Shown here piece by piece: positions 1 to 9,102 of a DNA stretch of 64,000 bases (position 1 is its first letter; each line of letters begins with the position of its first letter). This DNA comes from Streptomyces spinosus. Its GTDB lineage: Bacteria > Actinomycetota > Actinomycetes > Streptomycetales > Streptomycetaceae. The stretch lies in contig NZ_JAINRC010000005.1 in NCBI RefSeq assembly GCF_020400655.1, positions 124,001-188,000 of the forward strand, written 5' to 3'. The notes under the pieces are model-generated. The model was not told the DNA's origin. It searched no databases and was given only the letters and a program-made list of their open reading frames with translations. Both the position numbers and the translations under genes were made by a program.

Positions 1-1278
1 GGGGGCGGCCCCGCCGGTGCGCCCCGTGCCGCCGACGGCACCCCGGCGCGCGGTGTGCCCAGGGCTGCCGGCGGTACCCCGGCCCGCGGGGTTCCGCGGG
101 CTGCCGACGCGACCCCGGCCGGGGGTGTGCCGAGGGTTGCCGACGGCACTCCCGCCCACGGCGCGCCGGGGCTCGCCGGTGGCGCGTCGGCTCGCGGAGC
201 GCGGGGCGGGCATCCCGAGCAGTGGGAAGCCGGTGGCGGCTGGGGCGAGTTGCCCGGGCGGCGGTCCGGCACCGGTGGGCCCGGTGTGGTGCTGCCCCGG
301 CAGCGGCAGGCGGAACCGGGTGCTCCGGGTCCGGGCGGGGCACGGCGCCGCTCCGGGCCCCGGCAGGAGTACCTGGAGGCCTTCGACGGCTCCGGCGGCT
401 CCGGAGACGGCCCGCGGGACACCGGGAACGCCGTCAGTCCCGCGCCGGGCGCCGGTGTGCCCGCGCAGCGCGGCGGGACCAGGGGGTGGGCGTTCACCGG
501 CATCGCGGCGGCCGCCGTCACCACCGTGCTCGCGGTGGTCGTCGCCGGACAGGTGACCAAGGGGCAGGACGGCACCGGCGCGCGGTCGCGGCCGGCCGCC
601 GGCACGGCCGGTGAGGCGCGTCTCCCGGGGGACCTGCCGGGTGGGCCGGCGCCCTCCGCCGCACCGAGCGCGGTGACACTGACGTACGACCAGAAGATGG
701 GCCGGACGTACCCGCTCGACGCCACGCTGAAGGGCCCGGGGAAGTTCGAGGCCGTGCCGGGGTCCGACAAGGCGCCCGGCACGGGCCGGAAGTACCGGTA
801 CCGCGTCGACGTCGAGGAGGGGCTGGGACTGGACGGCGCGCTGTTCGCCGAGGCCGTGCAGCGGACCCTGAACGACAAGCGCAGCTGGGCCCACGGCGGC
901 GCCCGTACCTTCGAGCGGATCTCCTCCGGCGAGCCGGACTTCGTGATCACGCTGGCCAGCCCCGGCACCACGGCGACGTGGTGTGCCAAGTCGGGCCTGG
1001 ACACCACGCAGGACAACGTTTCCTGCGACTCGGCCGCGACCGAACGCGTCATGATCAATGCGTACCGGTGGGCTCAGGGAAGCAAGACGTACGGTGACCG
1101 GATCCATGCGTACCGGCAGATGTTGATCAATCATGAGGTCGGCCACCGGCTCGGCCACGGACACGTCAGCTGCCAGAAGGACGGCGAGCTGGCGCCCGTC
1201 ATGCAGCAGCAGACCAAGTTCCTGGACCACGACGGGATCCACTGCCGGCCCAACCCCTGGCCCTACCCCGCCAGTTGA
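1..1278 (+). CDS. DUF3152 membrane-anchored protein (5' end outside window)
   Basis: The frame is open from the first base, so the start lies upstream of the window; a GTG at 55 falls inside a repeat array and is unlikely to be the true start. The visible N-terminal part is five degenerate 12-residue repeats (type VPRAADGTPARG), then a Gly/Pro/Arg-rich cytoplasmic stretch, one hydrophobic segment (encoded about 490-555), a disordered linker and a C-terminal DUF3152 domain. That domain carries the zincin-like motif HEVGHRLGHGH (1132-1164) and ends with HDGIHCRPNPWPYPAS. Family knowledge: DUF3152 proteins are actinobacterial, single-pass and predicted extracytoplasmic metallopeptidase-like; no substrate is known. 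It ends just before a strong candidate promoter for the next transcript. Confidence 0.85.
   Translation, partial: GGGPAGAPRAADGTPARGVPRAAGGTPARGVPRAADATPAGGVPRVADGTPAHGAPGLAGGASARGARGGHPEQWEAGGGWGELPGRRSGTGGPGVVLPRQRQAEPGAPGPGGARRRSGPRQEYLEAFDGSGGSGDGPRDTGNAVSPAPGAGVPAQRGGTRGWAFTGIAAAAVTTVLAVVVAGQVTKGQDGTGARSRPAAGTAGEARLPGDLPGGPAPSAAPSAVTLTYDQKMGRTYPLDATLKGPGKFEAVPGSDKAPGTGRKYRYRVDVEEGLGLDGALFAEAVQRTLNDKRSWAHGGARTFERISSGEPDFVITLASPGTTATWCAKSGLDTTQDNVSCDSAATERVMINAYRWAQGSKTYGDRIHAYRQMLINHEVGHRLGHGHVSCQKDGELAPVMQQQTKFLDHDGIHCRPNPWPYPAS
19..198 (+). repeat. 36-bp tandem repeat in coding sequence (5 units)
   Basis: Five in-frame 36-bp units (starting at 19, 55, 91, 127 and 163) encode the degenerate 12-residue unit [AV]PRxADGTPARG. 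They degenerate toward the 3' side, the last being APGLAGGASARG. More units may lie upstream of the window. Confidence 0.8.
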
Positions 1279-1298
1279 CAAGCGCCGCATACGTCACA

Positions 1299-1328
1299 TT
1301 GACATCAGCCTCATGGGTCGTCCATATT
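1299..1328 (+). promoter_or_regulatory. Candidate vegetative promoter of a leaderless leader-peptide transcript
   Basis: TTGACA (1299-1304), an 18-bp spacer and CATATT (1323-1328) form a good match to the HrdB-type consensus. A start site 7-8 nt downstream of the -10 box would fall on the ATG at 1336, so the transcript would be leaderless and begin with the Cys-containing peptide described next. Confidence 0.55.
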
Positions 1329-1335
1329 TCTGCCC

Positions 1336-1431
1336 ATGTGGTCTAGTCATGCCGTCTGCAGCAGCGCCGCCATCGAGCTGGCGCTCATCGGCGTGACCGC
1401 ACTCTGCGTGGCCGACATCCACTGTCGCTGA
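1336..1431 (+). CDS. Putative 31-aa Cys-containing leader peptide
   Basis: This short ORF begins MWSSHAVC, ends CVADIHCR and has three Cys codons (positions 8, 24 and 30). There is no ribosome binding site, but its ATG sits exactly where a transcript from the TTGACA/CATATT promoter should begin, so leaderless translation is plausible. It is followed 45 nt later by a 9-bp hairpin with a T tract and then by the ABC importer genes. Known background: in mycobacteria, leaderless Cys-rich short ORFs act as cysteine-responsive attenuators of sulfur-related operons. Inference: this peptide senses Cys-tRNA supply for the importer. It lacks a poly-Cys run, so the mechanism may differ; it could also be a chance ORF. 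Confidence 0.5.
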   Translation: MWSSHAVCSSAAIELALIGVTALCVADIHCR

Positions 1432-1475
1432 CGCCGCCTCCCCGGCGTTCGCGTCGCGACCTTCTCCTCCTTCTC

Positions 1476-1501
1476 GTCCGTGACCGCGTCACGGACTTTT
1501 T
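1476..1501 (+). terminator. Intrinsic terminator / attenuator before ABC importer
   Basis: GTCCGTGAC (1476-1484), loop CGC and GTCACGGAC (1488-1496) make a perfect 9-bp stem followed directly by TTTTT (1497-1501). T tracts are rare in this DNA. It lies between the leader peptide and the first importer gene, where it would interrupt read-through. A second perfect 8-bp hairpin (GACGTCTG/CAGACGTC, 1523-1542) follows without a T tract. Confidence 0.7.
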
Positions 1502-1623
1502 CGACGACCCGGCGCCGGGGGCGACGTCTGTCCGCAGACGTCTCACTCCTCGTCCACATGTCTCAGCAGTCGAGAAAAACCTCGACGAGCCCCACCACGT
1601 CACCCCGAGAGGTCGTCATTCCG

Positions 1624-3342
1624 ATGCGTCAACCGTCCGTCATAGCGCGCCGCGTGGCAGTGGCATCCGTCAGCCTGGTCGTGGCAGCGGGCGCCGCCGC
1701 CTGCGGCCCGGAGGACAACGATGCCAAGGGTTCCGGTGGCGACTCCACGCCCCACAAGGGCGGCACGCTCACGGTCCTGAACTCACAGCCGCAGTCGGAC
1801 TTCGACCCCGCGCGCCTGTACACCTCCGGTGGCGGAAACGTTCCCTCGTTGGTGTTCCGCACCCTCACCACCCGCAACCGCGAGAACGGCGCGGCCGGCG
1901 CCAAGGTCGTCCCCGACCTCGCCACCGACACCGGGCGCCCCAACAAGGACGCGACCGTGTGGACGTACACCCTGAAGAAGGGGCTGACGTACGAGGACGG
2001 CACGCCGATCACCTCGGCCGACATCAAGTACGGCGTCGAGCGCTCCTTCGCCCCCGAGCTGTCCGGCGGCGCCCCCTACCTGCGGGACTGGCTGGTCGGC
2101 GCCGCCGACTACCAGGGGCCGTACAAGGACAAGAAGGGCCTGTCCGCGATCGAGACGCCGGACTCCCGGACGATCGTCTTCCATCTGAACAAGCCCGAGG
2201 GCGAGTTCCCGTACCTCGCCACGCAGACGCAGTTCACCCCGGTGCCGCGGAGCAAGGACACGGGCACCAAGTACGAGTCGCACCCGGTCTCGTCCGGTCC
2301 GTACAAGGTCGTCAAGAACGAGAACGACGGCGAGCACCTCGTCCTGGAGCGCAACACGCACTGGTCGGCGGCGACGGACCAGGAGCGCAAGGCGTACCCG
2401 GACCGCATCGACGTGCGTTCCGGCCTCGACTCCTCGGTGATCAACCAGCGGCTGTCCGCGTCCCAGGGTGCGGACGCCGCCGCCGTCACCACGGACACCA
2501 ACCTCGGCCCGGCCGAACTCGCCAAGGTGACCGGCGACAAGGAGCTGGCCGCGCGCGTGGGCACCGGCCACTTCGGCTACACGAACTACCTCGCCTTCAA
2601 CCCGAAGGTGAAGCCGTTCGACGACCCCATGGTGCGCCAGGCCGTCGCGTACGCCATCGACCGGTCCTCCGTGGTCAACGCGGCCGGCGGCAGCGCCCTC
2701 GCCGAGCCCGCCACCACGTTCCTGCCGAACCAGAAGTCCTTCGGCTACACGCCGTACGACCCCTTCCCGGCGGGCAAGTCCGGCGACCCCGCGAAGGCCA
2801 GGGAACTGCTGAAGCAGGCCGGCCACGCGAACGGCCTCACGATCACGCTGACCCACTCCAACAGCAAGGACTTCGAGACCAGCCCGGAGATCGCCACCGC
2901 CGTCCAGGACGCGCTCAAGAAGGCCGGCATCACGGTCAAGCTACAGGGCCTGGAGGACAACGACTACCGGGACAAGATCCACAGCGTGAAGACCGAGCCC
3001 GGTCTCTTCCTCGCCCACTGGGGTGCCGACTGGCCCTCCGGCGGTCCCTTCCTCGCCCCCATCTTCGACGGCCGGCAGATCGTCAAGGACGGAGCGAACT
3101 TCAACACGGGCCAGCTCAACGACAAGTCGGTCAATGACGAGATTGACGCGATCAACAAGTTGACCGACCTTGACGCCGCGGCCCAGCGCTGGGGCGCTCT
3201 GGACAAGAAGATCGGCGACAAGGCCCTCGTCGTGCCGCTGTTCCACCCGGTGTACAAGCGCCTGTACGGCAAGGACGTCAAGAACATCGTCATCAGCGAC
3301 TGGACCGGCGTCCTGGACATCTCCCAGGTCGCGGTGAAGTAG
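1624..3342 (+). CDS. ABC transporter substrate-binding lipoprotein (oligopeptide/nickel family 5)
   Basis: This 572-residue lipoprotein would sit on the outer face of the membrane and deliver a peptide-like ligand to the permeases encoded downstream. The start chosen gives MRQPSVIARRVAVAS, a hydrophobic stretch and a lipobox ending AAAC at Cys27. The frame also continues upstream with possible starts at 1558 and 1480, but these would bury the signal peptide. The mature part has the SBP_bac_5 pattern throughout (GGTLTVLNSQPQSDFDPA near the N-terminus, AVAYAIDRSSVV in the middle). It is the first gene of a four-gene importer operon behind a leader peptide and terminator. The ligand is unknown; the possible Cys control suggests a sulfur-containing peptide such as glutathione, which is inference only. 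Confidence 0.9.
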   Translation: MRQPSVIARRVAVASVSLVVAAGAAACGPEDNDAKGSGGDSTPHKGGTLTVLNSQPQSDFDPARLYTSGGGNVPSLVFRTLTTRNRENGAAGAKVVPDLATDTGRPNKDATVWTYTLKKGLTYEDGTPITSADIKYGVERSFAPELSGGAPYLRDWLVGAADYQGPYKDKKGLSAIETPDSRTIVFHLNKPEGEFPYLATQTQFTPVPRSKDTGTKYESHPVSSGPYKVVKNENDGEHLVLERNTHWSAATDQERKAYPDRIDVRSGLDSSVINQRLSASQGADAAAVTTDTNLGPAELAKVTGDKELAARVGTGHFGYTNYLAFNPKVKPFDDPMVRQAVAYAIDRSSVVNAAGGSALAEPATTFLPNQKSFGYTPYDPFPAGKSGDPAKARELLKQAGHANGLTITLTHSNSKDFETSPEIATAVQDALKKAGITVKLQGLEDNDYRDKIHSVKTEPGLFLAHWGADWPSGGPFLAPIFDGRQIVKDGANFNTGQLNDKSVNDEIDAINKLTDLDAAAQRWGALDKKIGDKALVVPLFHPVYKRLYGKDVKNIVISDWTGVLDISQVAVK

Positions 3343-3346
3343 CACC

Positions 3347-4381
3347 GTGAGCGAGGCACTTGCCGTCGTCGAGACCGCCGGGACGGGCACCTCCGTCCCG
3401 GCGGTCTCGGGGGCACGTCAGTTCTGGCGGCGGCTGCGGGCGCAGCGCGCCGCCCTGGTCGCCGCGGCCGTCGTCGCGCTGCTCGTCCTGGTCGCGCTCG
3501 CCGCGCCGCTGCTCACCGCGCTGGAGGGCCAGGACCCCACCACCTACCACCCCACCCTGATCGACTCCGCGCGCGGCGGCGTGCCCATCGGCTCCTTCGG
3601 CGGCGTCAGCGCCGACCACTGGCTGGGTGTCGAACCGCAGACCGGACGCGACATGTTCGCCCGGCTGGTCTACGGCGCCCGGGTCTCGCTGGGCGTGGCG
3701 CTCGCCGCCACGGTGGTCCAGGTCGCCATCGGCGTCGCGGTCGGCGTGGCCGCCGCGCTCGGCAACCGTTGGGTTGATCAACTGTTGAGCCGGATCACGG
3801 ACATCATCGTCTCGATGCCCCTGATGATCATGTCGCTGGCACTGCTGGCCATCGTGCCCTCCAGCTTCCCCCGGCCGGTCCTGGTGACCCTGGTCATCGG
3901 TCTGATCGCCTGGGGCACCATCGCGAAGATCGTGCGCGCCCAGACCCTCTCCCTGAAGGGCCTCGACTACGTCTCCGCCGCCCGGCTGAGCGGCTGGGGC
4001 ACCTGGCGGATCGCCCGGCGCGAACTCCTGCCCGGCCTCGCCGCGCCCGTCATCACGTACGCCGCGCTGCTGGTGCCCGCGAACATCTCCGTCGAGGCGG
4101 CGCTGTCCTTCCTCGGCGTCGGCGTGAAGCCGCCCACCCCGTCCTGGGGCCAGATGCTGACCGCCGCGGACGTCTGGTACCAGGCGGCACCCCAGTACCT
4201 GCTCCTGCCGGCCGGCGCCCTGTTCGTCACCGTCCTCGCCCTCACCGTCCTCGGCGACGGCGTGCGCACCGCCCTCGACCCGCGCGCCGCCTCCCGCCTG
4301 CGCGTCGGCACCGGCCGCAAGGCCGCCACCGGGACCGGGACCGCGGCCGGGCACGCGACCGAGAAGGAGGCCTCCGCATGA
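3347..4381 (+). CDS. ABC transporter permease, DppC/OppC type
   Basis: A 344-residue inner-membrane permease of the binding-protein-dependent transport family. It has one N-terminal membrane segment (about residues 35-58), a periplasmic segment, then a bundle of five further helices. The EAA-type loop that contacts the ATPase is visible as the [20 protein letters not shown] region, followed by [14 protein letters not shown], typical of DppC/OppC. The GTG start lies 4 nt after the stop of the substrate-binding gene, and the stop overlaps the next start as ATGA, so the operon is translationally coupled. The C-terminal tail is Thr/Gly/Ala-rich. Confidence 0.9.
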   Translation: MSEALAVVETAGTGTSVPAVSGARQFWRRLRAQRAALVAAAVVALLVLVALAAPLLTALEGQDPTTYHPTLIDSARGGVPIGSFGGVSADHWLGVEPQTGRDMFARLVYGARVSLGVALAATVVQVAIGVAVGVAAALGNRWVDQLLSRITDIIVSMPLMIMSLALLAIVPSSFPRPVLVTLVIGLIAWGTIAKIVRAQTLSLKGLDYVSAARLSGWGTWRIARRELLPGLAAPVITYAALLVPANISVEAALSFLGVGVKPPTPSWGQMLTAADVWYQAAPQYLLLPAGALFVTVLALTVLGDGVRTALDPRAASRLRVGTGRKAATGTGTAAGHATEKEASA

Positions 4382-5376
4382 GCGGCTTCGGCGGATTCCT
4401 GCTGCGCCGTACCGCCGGCGCCGTCGTCACCCTGCTGGCCATCTCGGTGATCGTCTACGTCGTCTTCTACGTCACTCCGGGCAACGTCGCCCAGATCACC
4501 TGCGGCCCGCGCTGCTCTCCGGAGCAGGTGCACCAGGTCGCCGAGCAGCTCAAGCTGGGCGACCCCCTCTACCTGCGCTACTGGCACTTCCTCCAGGGAC
4601 TGTTCGTCGGCCAGGACTTCTCCACGGGCACCTCGGTCGAGCACTGCGCCGCGCCCTGCCTCGGGCAGTCGTACCAGACCGACCAGCAGGTCCTGGACAT
4701 CATCCTGGCGAAGCTGCCGGTCAGTGTGTCGCTGGTCGTCGGCGCCATGGTGCTGTGGCTCCTCCTCGGCATCGGCACCGGAGTGCTGTCCGCCTGGCGA
4801 CGCGGCCGGGTCTCCGAGCGCGTGCTGACCGCCGTCACCCTCGCGGGCACGGCCACGCCCGTCTTCGTCATCGGCCTCGTGCTGATGATCGTCGTCTGCG
4901 GCCAGCTGCGACTGCTGCCCTTCCCGCAGTACGTGAACTTCACGGACGATCCCGAGCAGTGGGCGTGGAACCTCCTGCTGCCCTGGCTCTCGCTCGCCCT
5001 GATCGAGGCGGCGGCCTTCGCCCGCCTCACCCGCGCGTCCATGCTGGAGACCCTCGCCGAGGACCACATCCGCACCTTCCGCGCGTACGGCGTCGCGGAG
5101 CGCTCCGTCGTCGGCCGGCACGCCCTGCGCGGCGCCCTCGCGCCCGTGATCGCGCTGAACGCCAACAACGTGGGCTCCGCCGTCGGTGGCGCCGTCCTCA
5201 CCGAGACCCTCTTCGGCCTGCCCGGCATCGGCCAGGAGCTGGTGCACGCGGTGAAGGTCGTCGACCTGCCGGTGGTCGTCGGCATGGTCCTGGTGACCGG
5301 CTTCTTCGTGGTCCTCGCCAACGCCGTCGCGGACGTCCTGTACGCGGTGGCCGACCGACGGGTGGTGCTCGCATGA
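4378..5376 (+). CDS. ABC transporter permease, DppB/OppB type
   Basis: A 332-residue permease and partner of the preceding DppC-type subunit. It begins with a membrane helix ([20 protein letters not shown]), has a long extracytoplasmic loop with four Cys (CGPRC and CAAPC), then the conserved permease core ending with [20 protein letters not shown]. The paired CxxxC motifs in the external loop are not a usual DppB feature and could form disulfides. Both ends overlap neighbouring genes by ATGA, as expected in a coupled operon. Confidence 0.9.
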   Translation: MSGFGGFLLRRTAGAVVTLLAISVIVYVVFYVTPGNVAQITCGPRCSPEQVHQVAEQLKLGDPLYLRYWHFLQGLFVGQDFSTGTSVEHCAAPCLGQSYQTDQQVLDIILAKLPVSVSLVVGAMVLWLLLGIGTGVLSAWRRGRVSERVLTAVTLAGTATPVFVIGLVLMIVVCGQLRLLPFPQYVNFTDDPEQWAWNLLLPWLSLALIEAAAFARLTRASMLETLAEDHIRTFRAYGVAERSVVGRHALRGALAPVIALNANNVGSAVGGAVLTETLFGLPGIGQELVHAVKVVDLPVVVGMVLVTGFFVVLANAVADVLYAVADRRVVLA

Positions 5377-7010
5377 GCCTGGTGGAAACGGCGGACACGA
5401 GCCCGGCGGCGGCGGACGACAGCCTGGTGGAGGTGTCGGACCTGACCGTCGAGTTCGGTGCCCTGCGCGCCGTCGACGGGCTCTCCTTCCGCCTGGCGAA
5501 GGGCGCCGCCCTGGCCCTGGTCGGCGAGTCCGGCTCCGGCAAGTCCACGGTCGCGGGCGCCCTGCTGGGCCTGCACCGGGGCACCGGAGCCCGGATCGGC
5601 GGCTCGGTGCGGGTGGCCGGCACCGACGTACAGGCGGCCTCCGACGAGGAGCTGCGCCGGCTGCGCGGCGCCAGGGCCGCCATGGTCTTCCAGGACCCGC
5701 TGTCCTCGCTCGACCCGTACTACGCCATCGGCGACCAGATCGCCGAGGTCCACCGCGTCCACACGCGCGTGTCGCGCCGTGCCGCACGCGCGCGTGCCGT
5801 CGAGGTTCTGGAACGGGTCGGAATCCCGGACGCGGCCCGCCGGTCCCGGTCCCGGCCGCACGAGTTCAGCGGCGGCATGCGCCAGCGCGCCCTCATCGCC
5901 ATGGCCCTCGCCTGCGAACCCGACCTGCTGATCGCCGACGAGCCGACCACCGCCCTCGACGTCACCGTCCAGGCGCAGATCCTCGACCTGCTGCACGGGC
6001 TGCGCGAGGAGACCGGCATGGGCCTGCTCCTGGTCACCCACGACGTGGGTGTGGCCGCCGAGTCCGTGGACGACGTCCTCGTCATGCGGCACGGCCGGGC
6101 CGTCGAGCGCGGCCCGGTCGGCACGATCCTCACCGCACCCGCCGAGCCGTACACCCGGGAACTGCTCGAAGCCGTCCCGCGCGTGGACGCCCGCCGCACC
6201 GGCTCCCCGGCCGGCGACGAGGTCGTGCTGGAGGCCACCGGCGTGCGGCGCGAGTTCGGACGCGGCAAGGGGGCGTTCGCGGCCGTGGACGACGTCTCGG
6301 TGACCGTCCGGCGCGGGGAGACCCTCGGCGTGGTCGGCGAGAGCGGCAGCGGCAAGACCACGCTCGGCCGCATGCTCGTCGGGCTGCTGGAGCCGACCGC
6401 CGGGGAGATCCGCTACGAGGGACGCCCCCACACCGGCGTGGACCCGTCCGTCCAGATGGTCTTCCAGGACCCCGTCTCCTCCCTCAACCCCCGCCGCAGC
6501 GTGGGTGAGTCCATCGCCGACCCGCTCCGCGCGCGCGGCGAACGGGACGAGGAGCACATCCGGGAGCGCGTGGCCGAACTCCTGGAGCGCGTCGGGCTCG
6601 AACGGGCGCACTACGACCGGTACCCGCACGAGTTCAGCGGCGGACAGCGCCAGCGCATCGGCATCGCGCGGGCGCTCGCCGCGGACCCGCGCGCCATCGT
6701 CTGCGACGAGCCCGTCTCCGCGCTCGACGTCACGACGCAGGCGCAGGTGGTCGCCCTGCTCGGCGAACTCCAGCGGGAACTCGGCCTCGCGCTGGTCTTC
6801 ATCGCGCACGACCTCGCCGTCGTCCGCCAGGTCAGCGACCGGGTCGCGGTGATGAGGCGCGGCCGGCTCGTCGAGTACGGGCCCGCCGACGAGGTGTACG
6901 ACAGCCCCCGCGAGCCCTACACCAAGCAGCTCCTGGCCGCCGTACCCGCGCTCGACCCGGAACTGGCGGCCCGGCGGCGCGCCGACCGGCGCCGGCCGGC
7001 GGTGGTGTAA
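5373..7010 (+). CDS. Fused duplicate ABC ATPase (DppD-DppF type)
   Basis: One 545-residue polypeptide carries both ATPase halves that power the importer. Half 1 has Walker [10 protein letters not shown] (residues 51-59), signature [14 protein letters not shown] and Walker [15 protein letters not shown]. Half 2 has Walker [10 protein letters not shown] near residue 321, signature [14 protein letters not shown] and Walker [14 protein letters not shown]. Both sets look intact, so both sites should bind ATP. Each half ends with the oligopeptide/dipeptide C-terminal segment ([12 protein letters not shown] and [12 protein letters not shown]). The start overlaps the upstream stop. This is the last gene of the operon; a large hairpin follows. 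Confidence 0.92.
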   Translation: MSLVETADTSPAAADDSLVEVSDLTVEFGALRAVDGLSFRLAKGAALALVGESGSGKSTVAGALLGLHRGTGARIGGSVRVAGTDVQAASDEELRRLRGARAAMVFQDPLSSLDPYYAIGDQIAEVHRVHTRVSRRAARARAVEVLERVGIPDAARRSRSRPHEFSGGMRQRALIAMALACEPDLLIADEPTTALDVTVQAQILDLLHGLREETGMGLLLVTHDVGVAAESVDDVLVMRHGRAVERGPVGTILTAPAEPYTRELLEAVPRVDARRTGSPAGDEVVLEATGVRREFGRGKGAFAAVDDVSVTVRRGETLGVVGESGSGKTTLGRMLVGLLEPTAGEIRYEGRPHTGVDPSVQMVFQDPVSSLNPRRSVGESIADPLRARGERDEEHIRERVAELLERVGLERAHYDRYPHEFSGGQRQRIGIARALAADPRAIVCDEPVSALDVTTQAQVVALLGELQRELGLALVFIAHDLAVVRQVSDRVAVMRRGRLVEYGPADEVYDSPREPYTKQLLAAVPALDPELAARRRADRRRPAVV

Positions 7011-7146
7011 CGGTGCGGCACCGTGGCGGCCGACGCCGGCCGCCACGGCCTCGGCGTAACGTTTCACGCTCGGACGATCACTGTCTGGTCTCTTAGCGCG
7101 ACGGAACGCGACCCGCACGCGAAAGTTACGACCGTTCACCCCTTTT

Positions 7147-7180
7147 GGTGGTGCGACGGACAACCGTCCGTCGCACCACC
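7147..7180. terminator. 15-bp hairpin after ABC importer operon
   Basis: GGTGGTGCGACGGAC and its exact reverse complement are separated by a 4-nt loop. There is no T tract on either side, as is common for Streptomyces terminators. It lies 137 nt after the importer stop codon and 81 nt before the GT4 gene. Confidence 0.5.
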
Positions 7181-7260
7181 GCCTTGTCCCCTTACGTTCG
7201 TCCCGCTGCGAGCCGTCAGGACAACGGCGGCTCCCCAGACGGGAGATCGGGGGTGCACAC

Positions 7261-9102
7261 GTGCGCGTAGGACTGCTTACCGAGGGTGGCTATCCCTATG
7301 TGGGCGGTGACGCCATGCTCTGGTGCGACCGGCTCGTGCGGGGACTCGACCAGCACGAGTTCGACGTCTACGCGCTCAGCCGCGGCCCGCACCAGGAGGC
7401 CGAGGGCTGTGTTCCGCTCCCACCGCAGGTCAGCCGGGTGCGCACGGCGCCGCTGTGGACGGCCGCGGACGACGGGGTCGCCTATGGACGGCGCGCACGC
7501 CGGCGCTTCGCCGAGTGCTACGGGGAACTGGTGGCCGCGGTGTGCGCCGGGGGCGACGGAGAGGGCGTCGGGGGCGCAGCCGGCGACGGGGCCGGGGCTA
7601 TGCGCGCCGGGGGCGTCGCGGCCGGTGCCGGGTCCGCGGGGGGCACCGTGGCCGGGGCCTCGCGCCGGTCCGGGGCCGGGTCCGGGCACGCGTCGGACAT
7701 CCGCTCGCAGGATGCTTCCGCCGATCTGGCGGACCGTTTCGGCAGCGCCCTGTACGCGCTCGCCGAACTCGCCCGCGAGGAAGGCGGACTTATCGGCGCC
7801 CTGCGTTCCGACGCGGCCGTGCACGCGCTCGAACACGCCTGTCGCGCCCCCCGGGCGCTGCGCACGGCGCGCGAGGCGCGCGTACCCGACCTGCTCACCG
7901 TCGCCGCGTACCTCGAACGCGCCCTGCGCCCCCTGTCCCTCGACTGGTACGGCGACGACGGCCTCGGCGGGGCCGACCTCTGCCACGCCACCTCCGGCGG
8001 CCCCGCCGCCCTCTGCGGCCTCCTCGCCCGGCACTTCTCCGGCGTGCCGCTGCTGGTCACCGAGTACGGCGTGCACCTCCGCTCGCACTACCTGACCCTC
8101 GGCCCCGACACCGCCACCCCCGCCGTACGCGCCCTGCTCGGCGCCCTCCACCGCCGGCTCGCCGCCGAGGTGTACCGAAGGGCCGAGATCCTCACCCCGG
8201 GCAACGCCCACGCCCGCCGCTGGCAGGAGCGCTGTGGCGCCGACCGGTCCCGTGTCCGCACGGTGTACCCCGGCATGCCGGCCGACCGGTTCACCGAGGT
8301 CGGCGAGTCCCCGGACCGGGCGGACCCGCACACCCTGGTCTGGGTGGGACGCGTGGACCCCGCCAAGGACCTGGTGTCGCTGCTGCACGCCTTCGCGGAG
8401 GTGCGCAAGGACGAGCCCGAGGCCCGTCTGCGGATCGTCGGCACACCTTCCGGCCCCGAGGGCGGAACCTACCTGGGCCACTGCCGGGCGCTCGCCGCGC
8501 AGCTGTTCCCGGACGAGGCGGAGGGCGCGCACGCCGTGGGCGAGAACCCCGTCTCCTTCGAGGAGATCGGCGGCCCCGACGTCCCGGCGCTGCCCGACGC
8601 CTACGCCGCCGGCGCGGTCGTCGTCCTCTCCAGCGTCGTGGAGGGCTTCCCGATCAGCCTCGTCGAGGCGATGTTCTGCGGCCGGGCCACCGTTTCCACG
8701 GACGTGGGCGCGGTGGTGGAGGTCATCGGAGGCACGGGACTGGTCGTCCCACCGCGCAACCCCAGGGCGCTCGCCGAGGCGTGCCTGGCCCTGTTGCGCG
8801 ACCCCGAGCGCCGTGAGCGCCTCGGTGCCGCCGCGCGCGCCCGGGCACTGGAACTGTTCACCGTTGAGCAGAACATCACGGCATTTCACGGCATTTACCT
8901 GGAGATCCTCTCGCACTGCCCGGTCCGCCGCGTGGTCCTGGACGAGTCCGGTGAACCCCTGCCGTTCGCCGCCCCCGCCGAGTCCCACGTCCCCGGCCAC
9001 TGGACCGGCCCCACCCCCCGCGTCCTCCCCCGTGGCCTGCCCACCTGGGCCACGAACACCCCGGTCCGGGCGACCCCGCTGGCGACGGAGGGCGCCCGAT
9101 GA
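7261..9102 (+). CDS. GT4 glycosyltransferase with DUF3492 N-domain (PelF-like)
   Basis: The 613-residue protein begins MRVGLLTEGGYPYVGGDAML, typical of the DUF3492 domain found in PelF, and has a C-terminal GT-B fold. The UDP-sugar binding half shows WVGRVDPAKDL and the E-x7-E motif (E461-E469 in EGFPISLVE), followed by STDVGAVVEVIGGTGLVVPPRN. Known: PelF polymerises an amino-sugar exopolysaccharide in the cytoplasm using UDP-sugars. Residues about 95-150 are a Gly/Ala-rich insert not typical of the family. The gene opens a group of five overlapping ORFs, including a membrane protein, an epimerase and a spherulin-4 protein. Substrate and product are not determined here. Confidence 0.85.
   Translation: MRVGLLTEGGYPYVGGDAMLWCDRLVRGLDQHEFDVYALSRGPHQEAEGCVPLPPQVSRVRTAPLWTAADDGVAYGRRARRRFAECYGELVAAVCAGGDGEGVGGAAGDGAGAMRAGGVAAGAGSAGGTVAGASRRSGAGSGHASDIRSQDASADLADRFGSALYALAELAREEGGLIGALRSDAAVHALEHACRAPRALRTAREARVPDLLTVAAYLERALRPLSLDWYGDDGLGGADLCHATSGGPAALCGLLARHFSGVPLLVTEYGVHLRSHYLTLGPDTATPAVRALLGALHRRLAAEVYRRAEILTPGNAHARRWQERCGADRSRVRTVYPGMPADRFTEVGESPDRADPHTLVWVGRVDPAKDLVSLLHAFAEVRKDEPEARLRIVGTPSGPEGGTYLGHCRALAAQLFPDEAEGAHAVGENPVSFEEIGGPDVPALPDAYAAGAVVVLSSVVEGFPISLVEAMFCGRATVSTDVGAVVEVIGGTGLVVPPRNPRALAEACLALLRDPERRERLGAAARARALELFTVEQNITAFHGIYLEILSHCPVRRVVLDESGEPLPFAAPAESHVPGHWTGPTPRVLPRGLPTWATNTPVRATPLATEGAR

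Noticed and set aside
1558..1623. Upstream starts for the substrate-binding lipoprotein (1480 or 1558)
   Set aside because: They would place over 20 polar residues before the signal peptide, and the 1480 start lies inside the terminator hairpin.
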